A stretch of DNA of 26,212 nucleotides from Bacteroidaceae bacterium (GCA_017548225.1 JAFYMV010000004.1:1-26212), one strand, 5' to 3'. Positions 6,962 to 16,187 are shown, counted from the stretch's first letter. A program made the numbers and translations. Notes: a model not told the origin generated them from the letters alone.

Positions 6962-9295
6962 TTAGAATCCAAACGATTCATCCAACTGATGCTCCTCTAC
7001 AAAGTTGTTTATCACACTCTGCTGAGCGCATGGATTAAAGTCTTCAGGGATATTGAATTTTTCTTCCTGCGAGTAGCCAAGAGACTCATCAGCATACACC
7101 TTCTGCATGTAAAGTGCCCAAATGGGAAGCGCCATTGAGGCTCCTTGTCCATCGCTCATGCTGGTAAAGTGAATATCACGGTCATCACCACCTACCCAGC
7201 ATCCACTTACAAGCGAAGGGGTATAACCCATAAACCAACCATCAGCATTCTCATTGGTGGTACCTGTTTTACCTGCAATATCGGCTGTAAATTTGTAGAG
7301 GAAACGCAAGCGACGACCCGTACCCTCATCGATAACCGCCTTCATCATGTCAATCATCTTATATGAGCTCTCCTTACTGATCACCTCGTGAGTCTTGGGC
7401 GAGAAGGTAGCTACGATATTACCCTCATTATCTTCGATACGAGTAACGAAGAGCGGTTCGGTACGGATACCATTGTTGGGGAATGCGGTATAAGCTCCTA
7501 CCATCTCACCAACCGAGATATCGCACGGACCAAGACATAGCGAAGGAACGGGCTGTACATCCTGGTTGCGTATACCAAACTGGTGGATCAATCGTTTGAA
7601 GGCATACGGATTAAGTTTGCTCATCAAGTATGCAGAGATCCAGTTGTTTGAGCGCGACAGTCCCCAACGCAAGTCAACGATCTTACCATAATCATCCTTG
7701 CTTCCTGTATTGCGCGGCACCCATATCTGTCCGTCTTCGGTAAGAATCGTTTGCTCCACATTGCGAGTCTGATCACAAGGAGAGAATCCATTCTCCATTG
7801 CCAAAGTATAGAGATAAGGTTTGATAGTAGAGCCTACCTGGCGGCGCCCCACCATAGCCATATCATACTGGAAATGAGTATACTCAGGGCCACCTACATA
7901 TGCCTTTACATGACCGGTAACGGGGTCCATTGACATAAATCCCGTACGCAAGAAATGCTTATAGTATCGAATTGAGTCCATAGGCGACATGATAGTGTCG
8001 CGATTGCCAGTATAGGCGAATAGGTTCATCTCGCGCTTCACATCGAACGAGTCTCGTATGGCCGTATCCGTATATCCCGCCTTCTTCATGCTACGATAGC
8101 GGTCGGTCTGCTTCATGGCGCGCACGAGCAGCGTCTCTATCTCACTAGGCTTCAAGTTGTCGTAAGGAGCGTTCGCGCGTCCTTTCTTACTCTTAAAGAA
8201 GCGCGGCTGCAAATATTTCTTAATATGCTCATCGACAGCTTCCTCTGCATATTGCTGCATGCGCGAGTCGATAGTAACATGTATTTTCAAGCCATCAGTG
8301 TAGAGGTTATAGTGCGATCCATCTTTCTTCACATTTTTGTTACACCACCCGTAGAGCGGATTGGTAGCCCAGTCGATAGAGTCTTCGTAGAATTTCTGCA
8401 TCTGCCATCCGCGATAGTTCTTCCTTACAGGCTCTTTGGCAGTGAGCACTCCACGCAGATATTCACGGAAATAAGGCGCTGGTCCCTGCTTATGATCCAC
8501 AGGACGATAGTGGAGCACAAGAGGAGTCTGTTGCAATGAGTCGAGCTCGGCACGAGTAAGACACCCGTTCTTTTCCATCTGAGAGAGCACTACATTGCGG
8601 CGTACTCGAGTCTTTTCCGCACGGCGTCTGGGGTTATACAATGACGAGTTTTTACACATACCCACCAAAGTGGCCGCCTCCTCTATAGAAAGTTCTTTAG
8701 GCTCTTTAGAGAAATAGGTATTTGAGGCCGTTTTGATACCGATGGCATTATTACCGAAGTCATACTTATTGAGATACATGGTCAATATCTCTTCTTTGGT
8801 ATAATACTTTTCCAATTTCACAGCAATGACCCATTCGATAGGTTTCTGGAACAAACGCTCCACCTTACTGTCCGCCACTTCGGTATAAAGCTGCTTGGCC
8901 AACTGCTGAGTGAGCGTACTACCACCACCCGAGTTGCTCTGACGCAAAACACCAGTTTTCACAATAGCACGCAACAAAGCGCGCAAGTCAATACCCGAAT
9001 GCTCCGTGAAGCGCACATCCTCGGTGCTGATAAGTGCTTTAATAAGCGCTGGTGAAAGCTCATCATAATCGGTCCATACACGATTCTCTCTACTGTACGA
9101 GTAGGTGCTGAGCAACTTGCCGTCTGCCGAAATGATTTGCGTTGCAAACTTGTAATTCGGGTTTTCCAATTCCTCGACGGGAGGTACAAACCCGATCCAT
9201 CCTTTCGTAATGGAATAAAACACCATGAACACAGCGATGAGTCCCACCGCCAGCATACCCCACAGGGCGTATATCAACTTCTTCAACATAAGCAT
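6962..9295 (-). CDS. mrcA: Class A penicillin-binding protein (PBP1A type)
   Basis: This 777-residue bifunctional enzyme polymerises glycan strands and cross-links peptidoglycan at the outer face of the inner membrane. An N-terminal membrane anchor spans about 7-28. The GT51 transglycosylase domain (about 55-235) has catalytic E92 in STEDVRFTEH and the motif GGGSTLTQQLAKQLY near 123-137. The transpeptidase domain has nucleophile S488 in STIK (488-491), SNN at 548-550, and KTGT at 675-678, so all three motifs are intact. A second in-frame ATG at 9289 (MLKKLIY) is an equally plausible start. Mecillinam/moenomycin-class targets share this architecture. The gene faces away from mutS2, with 172 bp between them, and leads a two-gene unit with the M16-like gene. 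Confidence 0.95.
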   Translation of the reverse strand: MLMLKKLIYALWGMLAVGLIAVFMVFYSITKGWIGFVPPVEELENPNYKFATQIISADGKLLSTYSYSRENRVWTDYDELSPALIKALISTEDVRFTEHSGIDLRALLRAIVKTGVLRQSNSGGGSTLTQQLAKQLYTEVADSKVERLFQKPIEWVIAVKLEKYYTKEEILTMYLNKYDFGNNAIGIKTASNTYFSKEPKELSIEEAATLVGMCKNSSLYNPRRRAEKTRVRRNVVLSQMEKNGCLTRAELDSLQQTPLVLHYRPVDHKQGPAPYFREYLRGVLTAKEPVRKNYRGWQMQKFYEDSIDWATNPLYGWCNKNVKKDGSHYNLYTDGLKIHVTIDSRMQQYAEEAVDEHIKKYLQPRFFKSKKGRANAPYDNLKPSEIETLLVRAMKQTDRYRSMKKAGYTDTAIRDSFDVKREMNLFAYTGNRDTIMSPMDSIRYYKHFLRTGFMSMDPVTGHVKAYVGGPEYTHFQYDMAMVGRRQVGSTIKPYLYTLAMENGFSPCDQTRNVEQTILTEDGQIWVPRNTGSKDDYGKIVDLRWGLSRSNNWISAYLMSKLNPYAFKRLIHQFGIRNQDVQPVPSLCLGPCDISVGEMVGAYTAFPNNGIRTEPLFVTRIEDNEGNIVATFSPKTHEVISKESSYKMIDMMKAVIDEGTGRRLRFLYKFTADIAGKTGTTNENADGWFMGYTPSLVSGCWVGGDDRDIHFTSMSDGQGASMALPIWALYMQKVYADESLGYSQEEKFNIPEDFNPCAQQSVINNFVEEHQLDESFGF

Positions 9296-9313
9296 TATGT
9301 TATTTCAATCTGC

Positions 9314-9343
9314 AAATGTAGTGCAAAAAATCGATTTATCGAA
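9314..9343 (-). promoter_or_regulatory. Possible promoter of the penicillin-binding protein gene
   Basis: On the minus strand TACATTTG (9321-9314) is a full TAnnTTTG match about 19 bp before the ATG at 9295. The upstream element is weak: TTCG (9343-9340) at 18 bp spacing. Position and -7 match support it; the weak -33 lowers confidence. Confidence 0.45.
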
Positions 9344-9412
9344 CATTATGCCACCAACTTGTCTTGCAAAGCAAGAGAAATATCGCATTAGACGAGAGAA
9401 AAAGCATTTTTA

Positions 9413-9444
9413 TTTGCAGTTTTCCGAGCCACAACCTAATTTTG
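9413..9444 (+). promoter_or_regulatory. Predicted promoter of mutS2
   Basis: TTTG (9413-9416), exactly 20 bp, then TAATTTTG (9437-9444) is a near-perfect Bacteroidales promoter. The start of transcription would be near 9451, which excludes any translation start further upstream and supports the ATG at 9468. Confidence 0.75.
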
Positions 9445-9467
9445 TAGCCGTTATTGTTGTAAAGGGA

Positions 9468-12014
9468 ATGATATATCCTAATAATTTTGAGCAGAAGATA
9501 GGTTTTGACCAGATACGCCACCTCCTCAATGGCCGTTGCTTGAGTACATTGGGCAAGGACAAGATAGAAGAGATGCAGTTCTCGGCCGAAAGTGATGAGG
9601 TGATACGACGATTGGATGAAGTGGCTGAGTTCGTACGCATCATCCAAGAAGAGGATACATTCCCCTACCAACATTTCTTCGATGTGCGCCCAGCCTTACA
9701 TAGAGCAAGCATTGTGGGCATGTATATGGACGAAGGTGAACTGTTTGACCTACGCCGCTCACTCGACACGATAAGCCAGATTATCCAATTCTTCCGCAGA
9801 GAAGAGGATGAGCCCAGCAAGTATCCCAATCTGGAAGATCTTGCCTCGGGAGCACAAGCCTTCCCTACCCTCATCCGCCGCATCGATGGCATCGTCAGCA
9901 AGTTCGGTAAGATTAAGGACAATGCCTCACCAACATTGGCCAACATACGCCGCGAACTGGCAGCCACCACAGGCAGCATATCTCGCACACTCAACTCCAT
10001 ACTGCGCTCAGCACAAGCCGAAGGCATTGTCGACAAGGATGTGAATCCTACCGTACGCGATGGACGCCTAGTAATCCCCGTAGTGCCAGCCCTTAAACGC
10101 CGCATCAGAGGTATTGTGCACGATGAGTCGGCCACAGGAAAGACCGTATTTATCGAGCCCGCCGAAGTGGTGGAGGCCAACAACCGCATCCGAGAACTGG
10201 AGGGTGAGGAGCGCCGCGAGGTGATACGCATACTCACCGAGTTTACCAATGAGGCGCGCCCACAGATCCCCGAGATATTAGAGTCCTACTCATTCCTTGC
10301 CGAGATAGACTTTATCCGCGCCAAGGCACTCACCGCCATCGACATGGATGCCATACGCCCCGAGCTATGCGACCATCCACACATTGATTGGGTAGAAGCC
10401 GAGCACCCTTTGCTCCGCATCACATTGGCCAAGCACCACAAGAAGGTAGTGCCGCTCGACATCAAGTTGAGCAACGAGCAGCGCATCCTCATCATATCAG
10501 GTCCCAATGCGGGCGGTAAGTCCGTATGTTTGAAGACTGTCGGCCTGCTACAATACATGTTGCAATGCGGTATGCTCATCCCTCTGAAGCGAGCCAGTCG
10601 CGCAGGCATCTTCCGCAGCATATTCATTGACATCGGTGACGAACAAAGCATCGAGGATGACCTCAGCACCTATAGCAGCCACCTGCTCAACATGAAGAAT
10701 ATGATGCGCGAAGCCAATAGTCACAGCCTTATCCTCATCGACGAGTTTGGCAGTGGTACCGAGCCGCTCATCGGAGGCGCCATAGCCGAAGCAGTGCTCC
10801 GCCGTTTCAACGACAAGCGCGCCTATGGTGTCATCACCACACACTACTCTAACCTGAAGCAGTTTGCCGACAGCCACAAAGGCGTGGTCAATGGAGCCAT
10901 GCTCTACGACCGTCACTTGATGCAAGCCCTCTACCAACTACAGATAGGCAACCCCGGCAGTTCATTTGCCGTAGAGATAGCTCGCAAGATAGGCCTTCCC
11001 GAAGAGGTTATCGCCGATGCCTCAGAGATTGTAGGCAGCGAATATATACAGTCCGACAAATATCTGCAGGACATCGTTCGCGACAAGCGCTATTGGGAGA
11101 CCAAGCGCCAGAACATACGCCAAAAAGAGAAACAACTCGAGAACCTCATCGCCCAATACGAAGGCGAGATGGAGGAACTCAAGAAATCACGCAAGAGTGT
11201 CATCCGCGAGGCCAAAGAGGAGATGAAACAGTTGCTCCAAGAATCTAACGCACGCATCGAGAACACCATACGCACCATCAAGGAAGCACAAGCCGAGAAG
11301 ACCCAAACCCGCCAGGCACGCCAAGAGTTAGCCGAATGGCGCGAAACCATCACCGACAACAGTGCCGACGAATACGAAGCACGCATACAGCGCAAGATGG
11401 AGCAGCTAAGGGCACGACAGGAGCGCAAGAAATTGAAAATTGAAAATTCGAAATTGAAAAATGGCACTGCTGCAAACACCCAACAAGCAAGAGAACCGGA
11501 GGGCAATAATTCTCAATTTTCAACTTTCAATTTTCAATTTGAGGTTGGCTCCCTTGTCCGCATCAAGGGTCAGCAGACCATCGGCACCATTGAGCAGATA
11601 AACGGCAAGAATGCTACGGTAACCTTCGGCATGATGCGCACCGTGACCAAGCTATCCAAGTTGGAGCCATCCACGCAGGAGGCAGCACGCCAACAGGAGG
11701 CCGAGCGTCCCCGTGCCTACACCTTCTTGAGCAAGGAGACACAAGAGAATATCTCGGAACGCCGTCTGCACTTCAAACAAGATATTGATGTGCGCGGCAT
11801 GCGTGGCGAAGAAGCCCTACAAGCCGTCACCTATTACATTGACGATGCTGTATTGTTAGGCATGCCCCGAGTACGCATACTACATGGCACAGGCAACGGC
11901 ATACTGCGCACCCTCATCCGCCAATACCTGCAAGCAAACCCGGCCGTAGCCAGCTGTCGTGACGAACATGTACAATTTGGCGGAGCCGGAATAACAGTCG
12001 TTGAACTGAGTTAA
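9468..12014 (+). CDS. mutS2: MutS2 / RqcU-type ATPase with Smr domain
   Basis: From the ATG at 9468 (preceded by AAAGGGA) this is 848 residues; an open extension upstream contains the promoter and is not counted. MutS2 proteins have a MutS-like clamp and ABC ATPase and, in studied species, act on collided ribosomes or on recombination intermediates. Walker A SGPNAGGKS is near 344-352, the ABC-type segment DDLSTYSSHLLNM follows, Walker B is LILIDEFGSGTEP, and the C-terminal Smr nuclease-type domain (about 772-848) has DVRGMRGEEAL and LHGTGNGILR. A coiled coil fills about 530-655. Between it and the KOW-like segment (VGSLVRIKGQQTIG) is an unusual linker, residues about 655-691, translated from inverted heptamer repeats. 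The downstream membrane-protein gene follows after 39 bp. Confidence 0.94.
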   Translation: MIYPNNFEQKIGFDQIRHLLNGRCLSTLGKDKIEEMQFSAESDEVIRRLDEVAEFVRIIQEEDTFPYQHFFDVRPALHRASIVGMYMDEGELFDLRRSLDTISQIIQFFRREEDEPSKYPNLEDLASGAQAFPTLIRRIDGIVSKFGKIKDNASPTLANIRRELAATTGSISRTLNSILRSAQAEGIVDKDVNPTVRDGRLVIPVVPALKRRIRGIVHDESATGKTVFIEPAEVVEANNRIRELEGEERREVIRILTEFTNEARPQIPEILESYSFLAEIDFIRAKALTAIDMDAIRPELCDHPHIDWVEAEHPLLRITLAKHHKKVVPLDIKLSNEQRILIISGPNAGGKSVCLKTVGLLQYMLQCGMLIPLKRASRAGIFRSIFIDIGDEQSIEDDLSTYSSHLLNMKNMMREANSHSLILIDEFGSGTEPLIGGAIAEAVLRRFNDKRAYGVITTHYSNLKQFADSHKGVVNGAMLYDRHLMQALYQLQIGNPGSSFAVEIARKIGLPEEVIADASEIVGSEYIQSDKYLQDIVRDKRYWETKRQNIRQKEKQLENLIAQYEGEMEELKKSRKSVIREAKEEMKQLLQESNARIENTIRTIKEAQAEKTQTRQARQELAEWRETITDNSADEYEARIQRKMEQLRARQERKKLKIENSKLKNGTAANTQQAREPEGNNSQFSTFNFQFEVGSLVRIKGQQTIGTIEQINGKNATVTFGMMRTVTKLSKLEPSTQEAARQQEAERPRAYTFLSKETQENISERRLHFKQDIDVRGMRGEEALQAVTYYIDDAVLLGMPRVRILHGTGNGILRTLIRQYLQANPAVASCRDEHVQFGGAGITVVELS
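11430..11540. repeat. Inverted heptamer array inside mutS2 coding sequence
   Basis: The left arm (11430-11457) is four tandem 7-mers of AAATTGA (third copy AAATTCG). The right arm (11513-11540) is four of TCAATTT (second copy TCAACTT), the reverse complement. About 25 of 28 bases pair, around a 55-base loop. It is read in frame as KKLKIENSKLKN on one side and SQFSTFNFQF on the other, between the coiled coil and the KOW-like segment of MutS2. Its AT content contrasts sharply with the surrounding gene. Confidence 0.85.
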
Positions 12015-12024
12015 GCGCTAAAAA

Positions 12025-12053
12025 AATAGTAAATAGTAAAATAGTAAATAGAC
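12025..12053. repeat. Heptamer tandem repeat between mutS2 and the TRIC gene
   Basis: Copies of AATAGTA occur at 12025-12031, 12032-12038 and 12040-12046, with a fourth degenerate copy AATAGAC at 12047-12053 that abuts the next start codon. It fills most of the 39-bp gap, so it replaces any normal ribosome binding site for the next gene. Confidence 0.75.
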
Positions 12054-12686
12054 ATGATGAACATTACTTTTGTAGACATTATCGAATTCATCGGCACCTT
12101 CGCCTTTGCAATCAGTGGTATCCGCCTGGCTTCAGCCAAGCAGTTCGACCTCTTTGGAGCCTTCGTAGTAGGTCTCGTCACCGCCATCGGTGGTGGTACC
12201 ATCCGCGACCTCCTGCTCGATGTGACACCCTTCTGGATGAGCAACAGCATTTACCTTATCATTACCGCCTTGGCCTTGCTTTGGGTGATGATTTTCAGCA
12301 AGTATCTGGTAAGAATGGACAACACTTTCTTTATCTTCGACGCCATAGGTCTTGCCCTCTTCGCTGTTGTAGGTATACAGAAGACCCTTGACGCCGGATA
12401 CCCCCTTTGGGTGGCTACCATCATGGGTACCTTTACCGGTGCCGCGGGCGGTGTGCTGCGTGATGTCTTCATCAACGAGATACCCCTTATCTTCCGCAAA
12501 GACATCTATGCTATGGCCTGCGTGATGGGCGGCTTTGCCTACTGGGTATGTGGCCGTTTGGCTTGCGACCCCATCGTTACACAAATATCATGTGGTGTAT
12601 GCGTATTCCTCGCCCGAGTATTGGCGGTGAAATTCCATATCAGTCTGCCCACGCTGAAAGGTGAGGAGAGACATCACCAAAAGTAA
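12054..12686 (+). CDS. TRIC/UPF0126-family membrane protein (YadS/YicG-like)
   Basis: This 210-residue polytopic inner-membrane protein is made of two similar halves, each an UPF0126 (PF03458-type) unit. The repeated signature is GGGTIRD at 46-52 in the first half and GGVLRD at 132-137 in the second. Roughly seven hydrophobic segments are visible, as expected for prokaryotic TRIC proteins. Family members include trimeric potassium/cation channels, and E. coli relatives have been linked to glycine transport, so the substrate is uncertain. A second ATG three bases on (12057) is an equally possible start. The stop overlaps the next start as TAATG, indicating translational coupling with hemW. Confidence 0.88.
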   Translation: MMNITFVDIIEFIGTFAFAISGIRLASAKQFDLFGAFVVGLVTAIGGGTIRDLLLDVTPFWMSNSIYLIITALALLWVMIFSKYLVRMDNTFFIFDAIGLALFAVVGIQKTLDAGYPLWVATIMGTFTGAAGGVLRDVFINEIPLIFRKDIYAMACVMGGFAYWVCGRLACDPIVTQISCGVCVFLARVLAVKFHISLPTLKGEERHHQK

Positions 12687-13816
12687 TGGCAGGAATTTAC
12701 ATCCATGTCCCCTTTTGTCAGAGTAGATGCGCCTATTGCGACTTCTACTCTACTACCCTACTCGCTCACCGCAAAGCCTATGTCGACACCGTATGCCGCG
12801 AACTCCATCATCGGCAACCCGAGCTACAGGGCGAAGCCATCAGCACCATCTACTTTGGTGGCGGCACACCCTCGACACTAAGCATTGAGGAGCTAAAGAA
12901 AATCCTAGAGCCTCTAATAAATCTAGAAAATCTAGACAACACGAGCCCCGAGATTACCCTCGAAGCCAACCCCGACGACCTCACTGAGGAGTATGTGCAA
13001 GGATTGCGTACACTCCCCATCAACCGAGTGAGCATAGGCATCCAATCCTTCCACGACCGCACACTGCGTCTCGTGGGCCGTCGCCACACCGCACAGGAGG
13101 CTATCGATGCCGTACACCGTTTGCAGCGTCATGGACTTACCAACATCAGCATCGACCTCATCTACGGTCTGCCAGGAGAGACCATCGACGACTGGTCATA
13201 CAATCTCGACCAAGCCGTAGCACTTGGCGTAAAGCACATATCAGCCTATCACCTCACCTATGAGGAAGGCACCCGACTATGGCGCATGCAAGAGCAAGGC
13301 CTCGTAACCCCCATCGGCGAAGAACAGAGCGTAAAGTCCTTCGAGCTGCTAAGAGAAAAATTTCTTGCTGCAGGCTTCGAGCATTACGAGATATCCAACT
13401 TCGCCCTACCGGGCTGCTACTCACGCCACAACAGCAGCTATTGGCAAGGTATCAAATATATAGGTATAGGCCCTGGCGCACACTCCTACGACGGATGCAA
13501 CCGCCGATGGAATCTCGGCAACCTTGCCGACTATATCGCCACCCCCCAAGGAGAAGATGTGCCGCACGAGACCGAGCACCTGACCACCGACGAGCACTAC
13601 GATGAGCGTATCATCACCGAGCTTCGTACTGCACTCGGCATCGACCTTACCAAGCTACAAGCCGACTTTGGCGAGCCATACCACACCCACTGCATGCGTT
13701 GCGCTGCACCCTACATCAAGCGAGGACAATTGATACACACCGAAGACAACCGTTTGTGCCTCACCCCCGAGAGCATACTCGTCAGCGATGCCATCATGCG
13801 CGATTTGCTCTTTTGA
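12686..13816 (+). CDS. hemW: Radical-SAM heme chaperone HemW
   Basis: This 376-residue protein resembles oxygen-independent coproporphyrinogen oxidase but has HemW features. The 4Fe-4S motif is C11, C15 and C18 in FCQSRCAYCDF, where HemN would have a fourth cysteine instead of F20. YFGGGTPS (SAM glycine motif), ITLEANPDD, RVSIGIQSF and the YEISNFA segment are all present, and the C-terminal HemW domain follows. HemW binds heme and is thought to hand it to respiratory proteins; annotations as HemN are common but less likely. Near residues 74-84 a 9-bp direct repeat (AAATCTAGA twice, 12919-12936) encodes NLENLDN just before the conserved ITLEANPDD, suggesting a small repeat insertion. Its start overlaps the previous stop by one base. 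Confidence 0.93.
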   Translation: MAGIYIHVPFCQSRCAYCDFYSTTLLAHRKAYVDTVCRELHHRQPELQGEAISTIYFGGGTPSTLSIEELKKILEPLINLENLDNTSPEITLEANPDDLTEEYVQGLRTLPINRVSIGIQSFHDRTLRLVGRRHTAQEAIDAVHRLQRHGLTNISIDLIYGLPGETIDDWSYNLDQAVALGVKHISAYHLTYEEGTRLWRMQEQGLVTPIGEEQSVKSFELLREKFLAAGFEHYEISNFALPGCYSRHNSSYWQGIKYIGIGPGAHSYDGCNRRWNLGNLADYIATPQGEDVPHETEHLTTDEHYDERIITELRTALGIDLTKLQADFGEPYHTHCMRCAAPYIKRGQLIHTEDNRLCLTPESILVSDAIMRDLLF

Positions 13817-13856
13817 GGCAGGTTGCATAAAATCTCGCAGAAAAAATATCCACATC

Positions 13857-13889
13857 TTGCCGATTTTCCCAAAAGATTTTTTAACTTTG
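13857..13889 (+). promoter_or_regulatory. Predicted promoter of rsmA
   Basis: TAACTTTG (13882-13889) matches TAnnTTTG, with TTGC (13857-13860) 21 bp upstream. It falls in the 125-bp gap after hemW, giving a leader of about 45 bases before the ATG at 13942. Probably separates rsmA-mgtE from the mutS2 unit. Confidence 0.65.
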
Positions 13890-13941
13890 CGTTTCGTATA
13901 GAGAGTAACTAACCATAGTATGGACGACAGTTATATATCGA

Positions 13942-14751
13942 ATGAAACAGGTAAAGCCCAAAAAGTTTCTGGGACAGCACTTTCTGAAAGACCTCTCCAT
14001 AGCGAAGGCCATAGCAGACACTGTCGACAAGCATCCCTCACTGCCCATCCTTGAGGTGGGTCCTGGTATGGGTGTACTTACCCAATACCTTATCACTAAA
14101 GACCGTATCGTTGATGTTGTGGAGATTGACTATGAGTCAGTCGCCTATCTCCATGAGAACTACCCGCAACTAGAAGGTCACATCATCGAGGACGATTTTC
14201 TCAAAATGAGTCTTGACAAGTTGTTTGACGGCAGCCCCTTTGTGCTCACCGGCAACTATCCCTACAACATATCTAGTCAGATATTCTTCAAGATGCTCGA
14301 CAACAAGGATCGCATCCCCCTGTGCACAGGTATGATACAGCGCGAGGTAGCACAGCGCTTGGCAGCCCCTCCAGGCAGCAAGACCTATGGTATCTTGAGC
14401 GTATTGGTGCAGGCATGGTACGATGTAGAGTACCTTTTCACGGTCAGCGAAGGCGTGTTCAACCCTCCTCCAAAGGTAAAGAGCGCCGTTATCTCCATGC
14501 GCCGCAACGAGGTCACCGATTTGGGATGCGACGAAGCGTTGTTCAAGAATGTGGTGAAGACCACCTTCAACCAACGCCGCAAGACCTTGCGCAACTCCAT
14601 CAAGCCCCTCGTGCCAGCCGGACATCCTATACTGGCCGATGAGATATTCAACAAACGCCCCGAGCAGCTCTCCGTAGCCGACTTCATCGGACTGACGAAT
14701 ATGGTGGCTGAGGCAAGGGAGAAAGATAGAGTTAAACAAGGAGAGTTTTAA
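13942..14751 (+). CDS. rsmA: 16S rRNA dimethyladenosine transferase RsmA (KsgA)
   Basis: RsmA dimethylates two adjacent adenosines in the 3' terminal hairpin of 16S rRNA during small-subunit maturation. At 269 residues it has normal length. It begins KPKKFLGQHFLKD, the family N-terminal signature. The SAM-binding motif is LEVGPGMGVLT at 37-47, the acidic VVEIDYES follows, and the catalytic NYPYN is at 105-109 (usually NLPYN). The C-terminal domain with FNPPPKVKSAV and FNQRRKTLRNS is intact. The gene follows its own predicted promoter and ends 51 bp before mgtE, with which it is probably co-transcribed. Confidence 0.96.
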   Translation: MKQVKPKKFLGQHFLKDLSIAKAIADTVDKHPSLPILEVGPGMGVLTQYLITKDRIVDVVEIDYESVAYLHENYPQLEGHIIEDDFLKMSLDKLFDGSPFVLTGNYPYNISSQIFFKMLDNKDRIPLCTGMIQREVAQRLAAPPGSKTYGILSVLVQAWYDVEYLFTVSEGVFNPPPKVKSAVISMRRNEVTDLGCDEALFKNVVKTTFNQRRKTLRNSIKPLVPAGHPILADEIFNKRPEQLSVADFIGLTNMVAEAREKDRVKQGEF

Positions 14752-14767
14752 GTGGATGTTCGGAGCA

Positions 14768-14788
14768 CTCTGAGTTCTCTGAGTTCTC
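14768..14788. repeat. Short 9-bp tandem repeat ahead of mgtE
   Basis: CTCTGAGTT occurs twice in tandem (14768-14776, 14777-14785), followed by CTC. It lies in the 51-bp gap between rsmA and the ATG of mgtE. The frame is open back to a GTG at 14752, but that stretch is repeat sequence with no family similarity, so it is taken as non-coding. Confidence 0.5.
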
Positions 14789-14802
14789 CAAAAAGAAAAG
14801 CT

Positions 14803-16161
14803 ATGAAAGATTCCGTAATCCTGACACGCGAATATATCGAGATGATAGACCAACTCGTTGCAGAGAAGAATGCCGACGAGTTGAAGGTGCGCCTTGCCGA
14901 GATGCACCCTGCCGACATCGCCGAGATGTGCGACGACATGTCTATCGAAGATGCCCGCTACATATACCACCTGCTCGACGGAGAAGATGCAGCCGATGTG
15001 CTCATCGAGATGGATGAGGACGCCCGTAACGAGTTGCTCGAGGATCTCCCCTCAGAGACCATCGCCAAGAAGTTTGTCGACTACATGGACACGGATGATG
15101 CCGTAGACATCATTCGTGACATGGACGAAGAGAAGCAAGAAGAGGTGCTTGCCCACATCGAAGACATTGAGCAGGCAGGCGACATCGTAGACCTCTTGAA
15201 GTACGATGAAGACACCGCCGGTGGTATCATGGGTACGGAGATGGTGATTGTGAATGAGAACTGGTCCATGCCCGACTGCTTACGCGAGATGCGCCTGCAA
15301 GCCGAAGACCGCGACGAGATATACAATGTATATGTCGTCGACGACGAAGAGCGCCTACAAGGTGTGTTCCCCTTGAAGAAGATGATCACCAACCCTTCGG
15401 TATCCAAGGTAAAGCATGTGATGGACAAGGACCTCATCAGCATCCATGTAGACACCCCTGTAGAAGAGGTGGTACAGCTCATCGAGAAGTACAACCTCGT
15501 GTCAGTGCCCGTCATAGACAGCATAGGCCGCCTTGTAGGTCAGATTACCGTCGACGATGTCATGGACGAGATGCGTGAGCTCGCCGAGCGTGACTACCAG
15601 TTGGCTTCGGGTCTTTCGCAAGATGTAGAGAGTGACGACAGCGTATTCAAGCAGACCCGCGCCCGTCTTCCCTGGCTACTCATCGGTATGGTGGGCGGAC
15701 TAGGCACTTCGGCTATCCTCGGTCTGTTCGATGGCGTGTTTGCCTCCTACCCCGAGATGGCCCTCTTCATCCCGCTGATTGGTGCTACGGGAGGTAATGT
15801 CGGTACGCAAGCTTCAGCTATCGTCGTGCAAGGCTTGGCCAACAACTCGCTCGACATCAGCAATACCGGCCGTCAGATTATAAAAGAGTCTCTCGTATCG
15901 CTCATCAATGCCGCCATCATCTCCCTTGCCGTATTCGGCTACAACTGGTGGCGCTATGGCATGGGCTCCCCCGCCACCTATTCAGTGAGCATGTCACTCT
16001 TCTGCGTAGTGATGTTTGCCGCACTGTTCGGCACCTTCGTACCCATGACTTTGGAGAAACTCAAGATAGACCCCGCCATCGCTACGGGTCCCTTTATCTC
16101 GATCACAAACGACATCATCGGTATGCTCATCTACATGGGCATCACCGTATGGTTGGCATAG
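14803..16161 (+). CDS. mgtE: Magnesium transporter MgtE
   Basis: From the ATG at 14803 this is 452 residues, the usual MgtE length; an upstream GTG would add 17 residues of repeat-derived sequence. MgtE is a dimeric Mg2+ channel of the inner membrane gated by cytosolic Mg2+. The acidic N domain (about 18-135) is followed by a pair of CBS domains (about 145-260), a plug helix (about 265-285), and five membrane helices (about 288-450). The family motif GATGGNVGTQ (about 327-336) and the pore segment DPAIATGPFISITND with D437 are present. Runs of Asp and Glu at the N-CBS interface fit Mg2+ sensing. It is the last gene of the plus-strand group. Confidence 0.95.
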   Translation: MKDSVILTREYIEMIDQLVAEKNADELKVRLAEMHPADIAEMCDDMSIEDARYIYHLLDGEDAADVLIEMDEDARNELLEDLPSETIAKKFVDYMDTDDAVDIIRDMDEEKQEEVLAHIEDIEQAGDIVDLLKYDEDTAGGIMGTEMVIVNENWSMPDCLREMRLQAEDRDEIYNVYVVDDEERLQGVFPLKKMITNPSVSKVKHVMDKDLISIHVDTPVEEVVQLIEKYNLVSVPVIDSIGRLVGQITVDDVMDEMRELAERDYQLASGLSQDVESDDSVFKQTRARLPWLLIGMVGGLGTSAILGLFDGVFASYPEMALFIPLIGATGGNVGTQASAIVVQGLANNSLDISNTGRQIIKESLVSLINAAIISLAVFGYNWWRYGMGSPATYSVSMSLFCVVMFAALFGTFVPMTLEKLKIDPAIATGPFISITNDIIGMLIYMGITVWLA

Positions 16162-16187
16162 ATTCAGAAAAAGTAATCTTACGGCAA

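Noticed and set aside
9225..9467. An 81-residue N-terminal extension of MutS2
   Set aside because: The stretch overlaps the penicillin-binding protein start and holds the promoter at 9413-9444. The family start matches the ATG at 9468.
14752..14802. GTG start giving a longer MgtE
   Set aside because: The extra residues come from a 9-bp tandem repeat, and the ATG at 14803 gives the normal family length.
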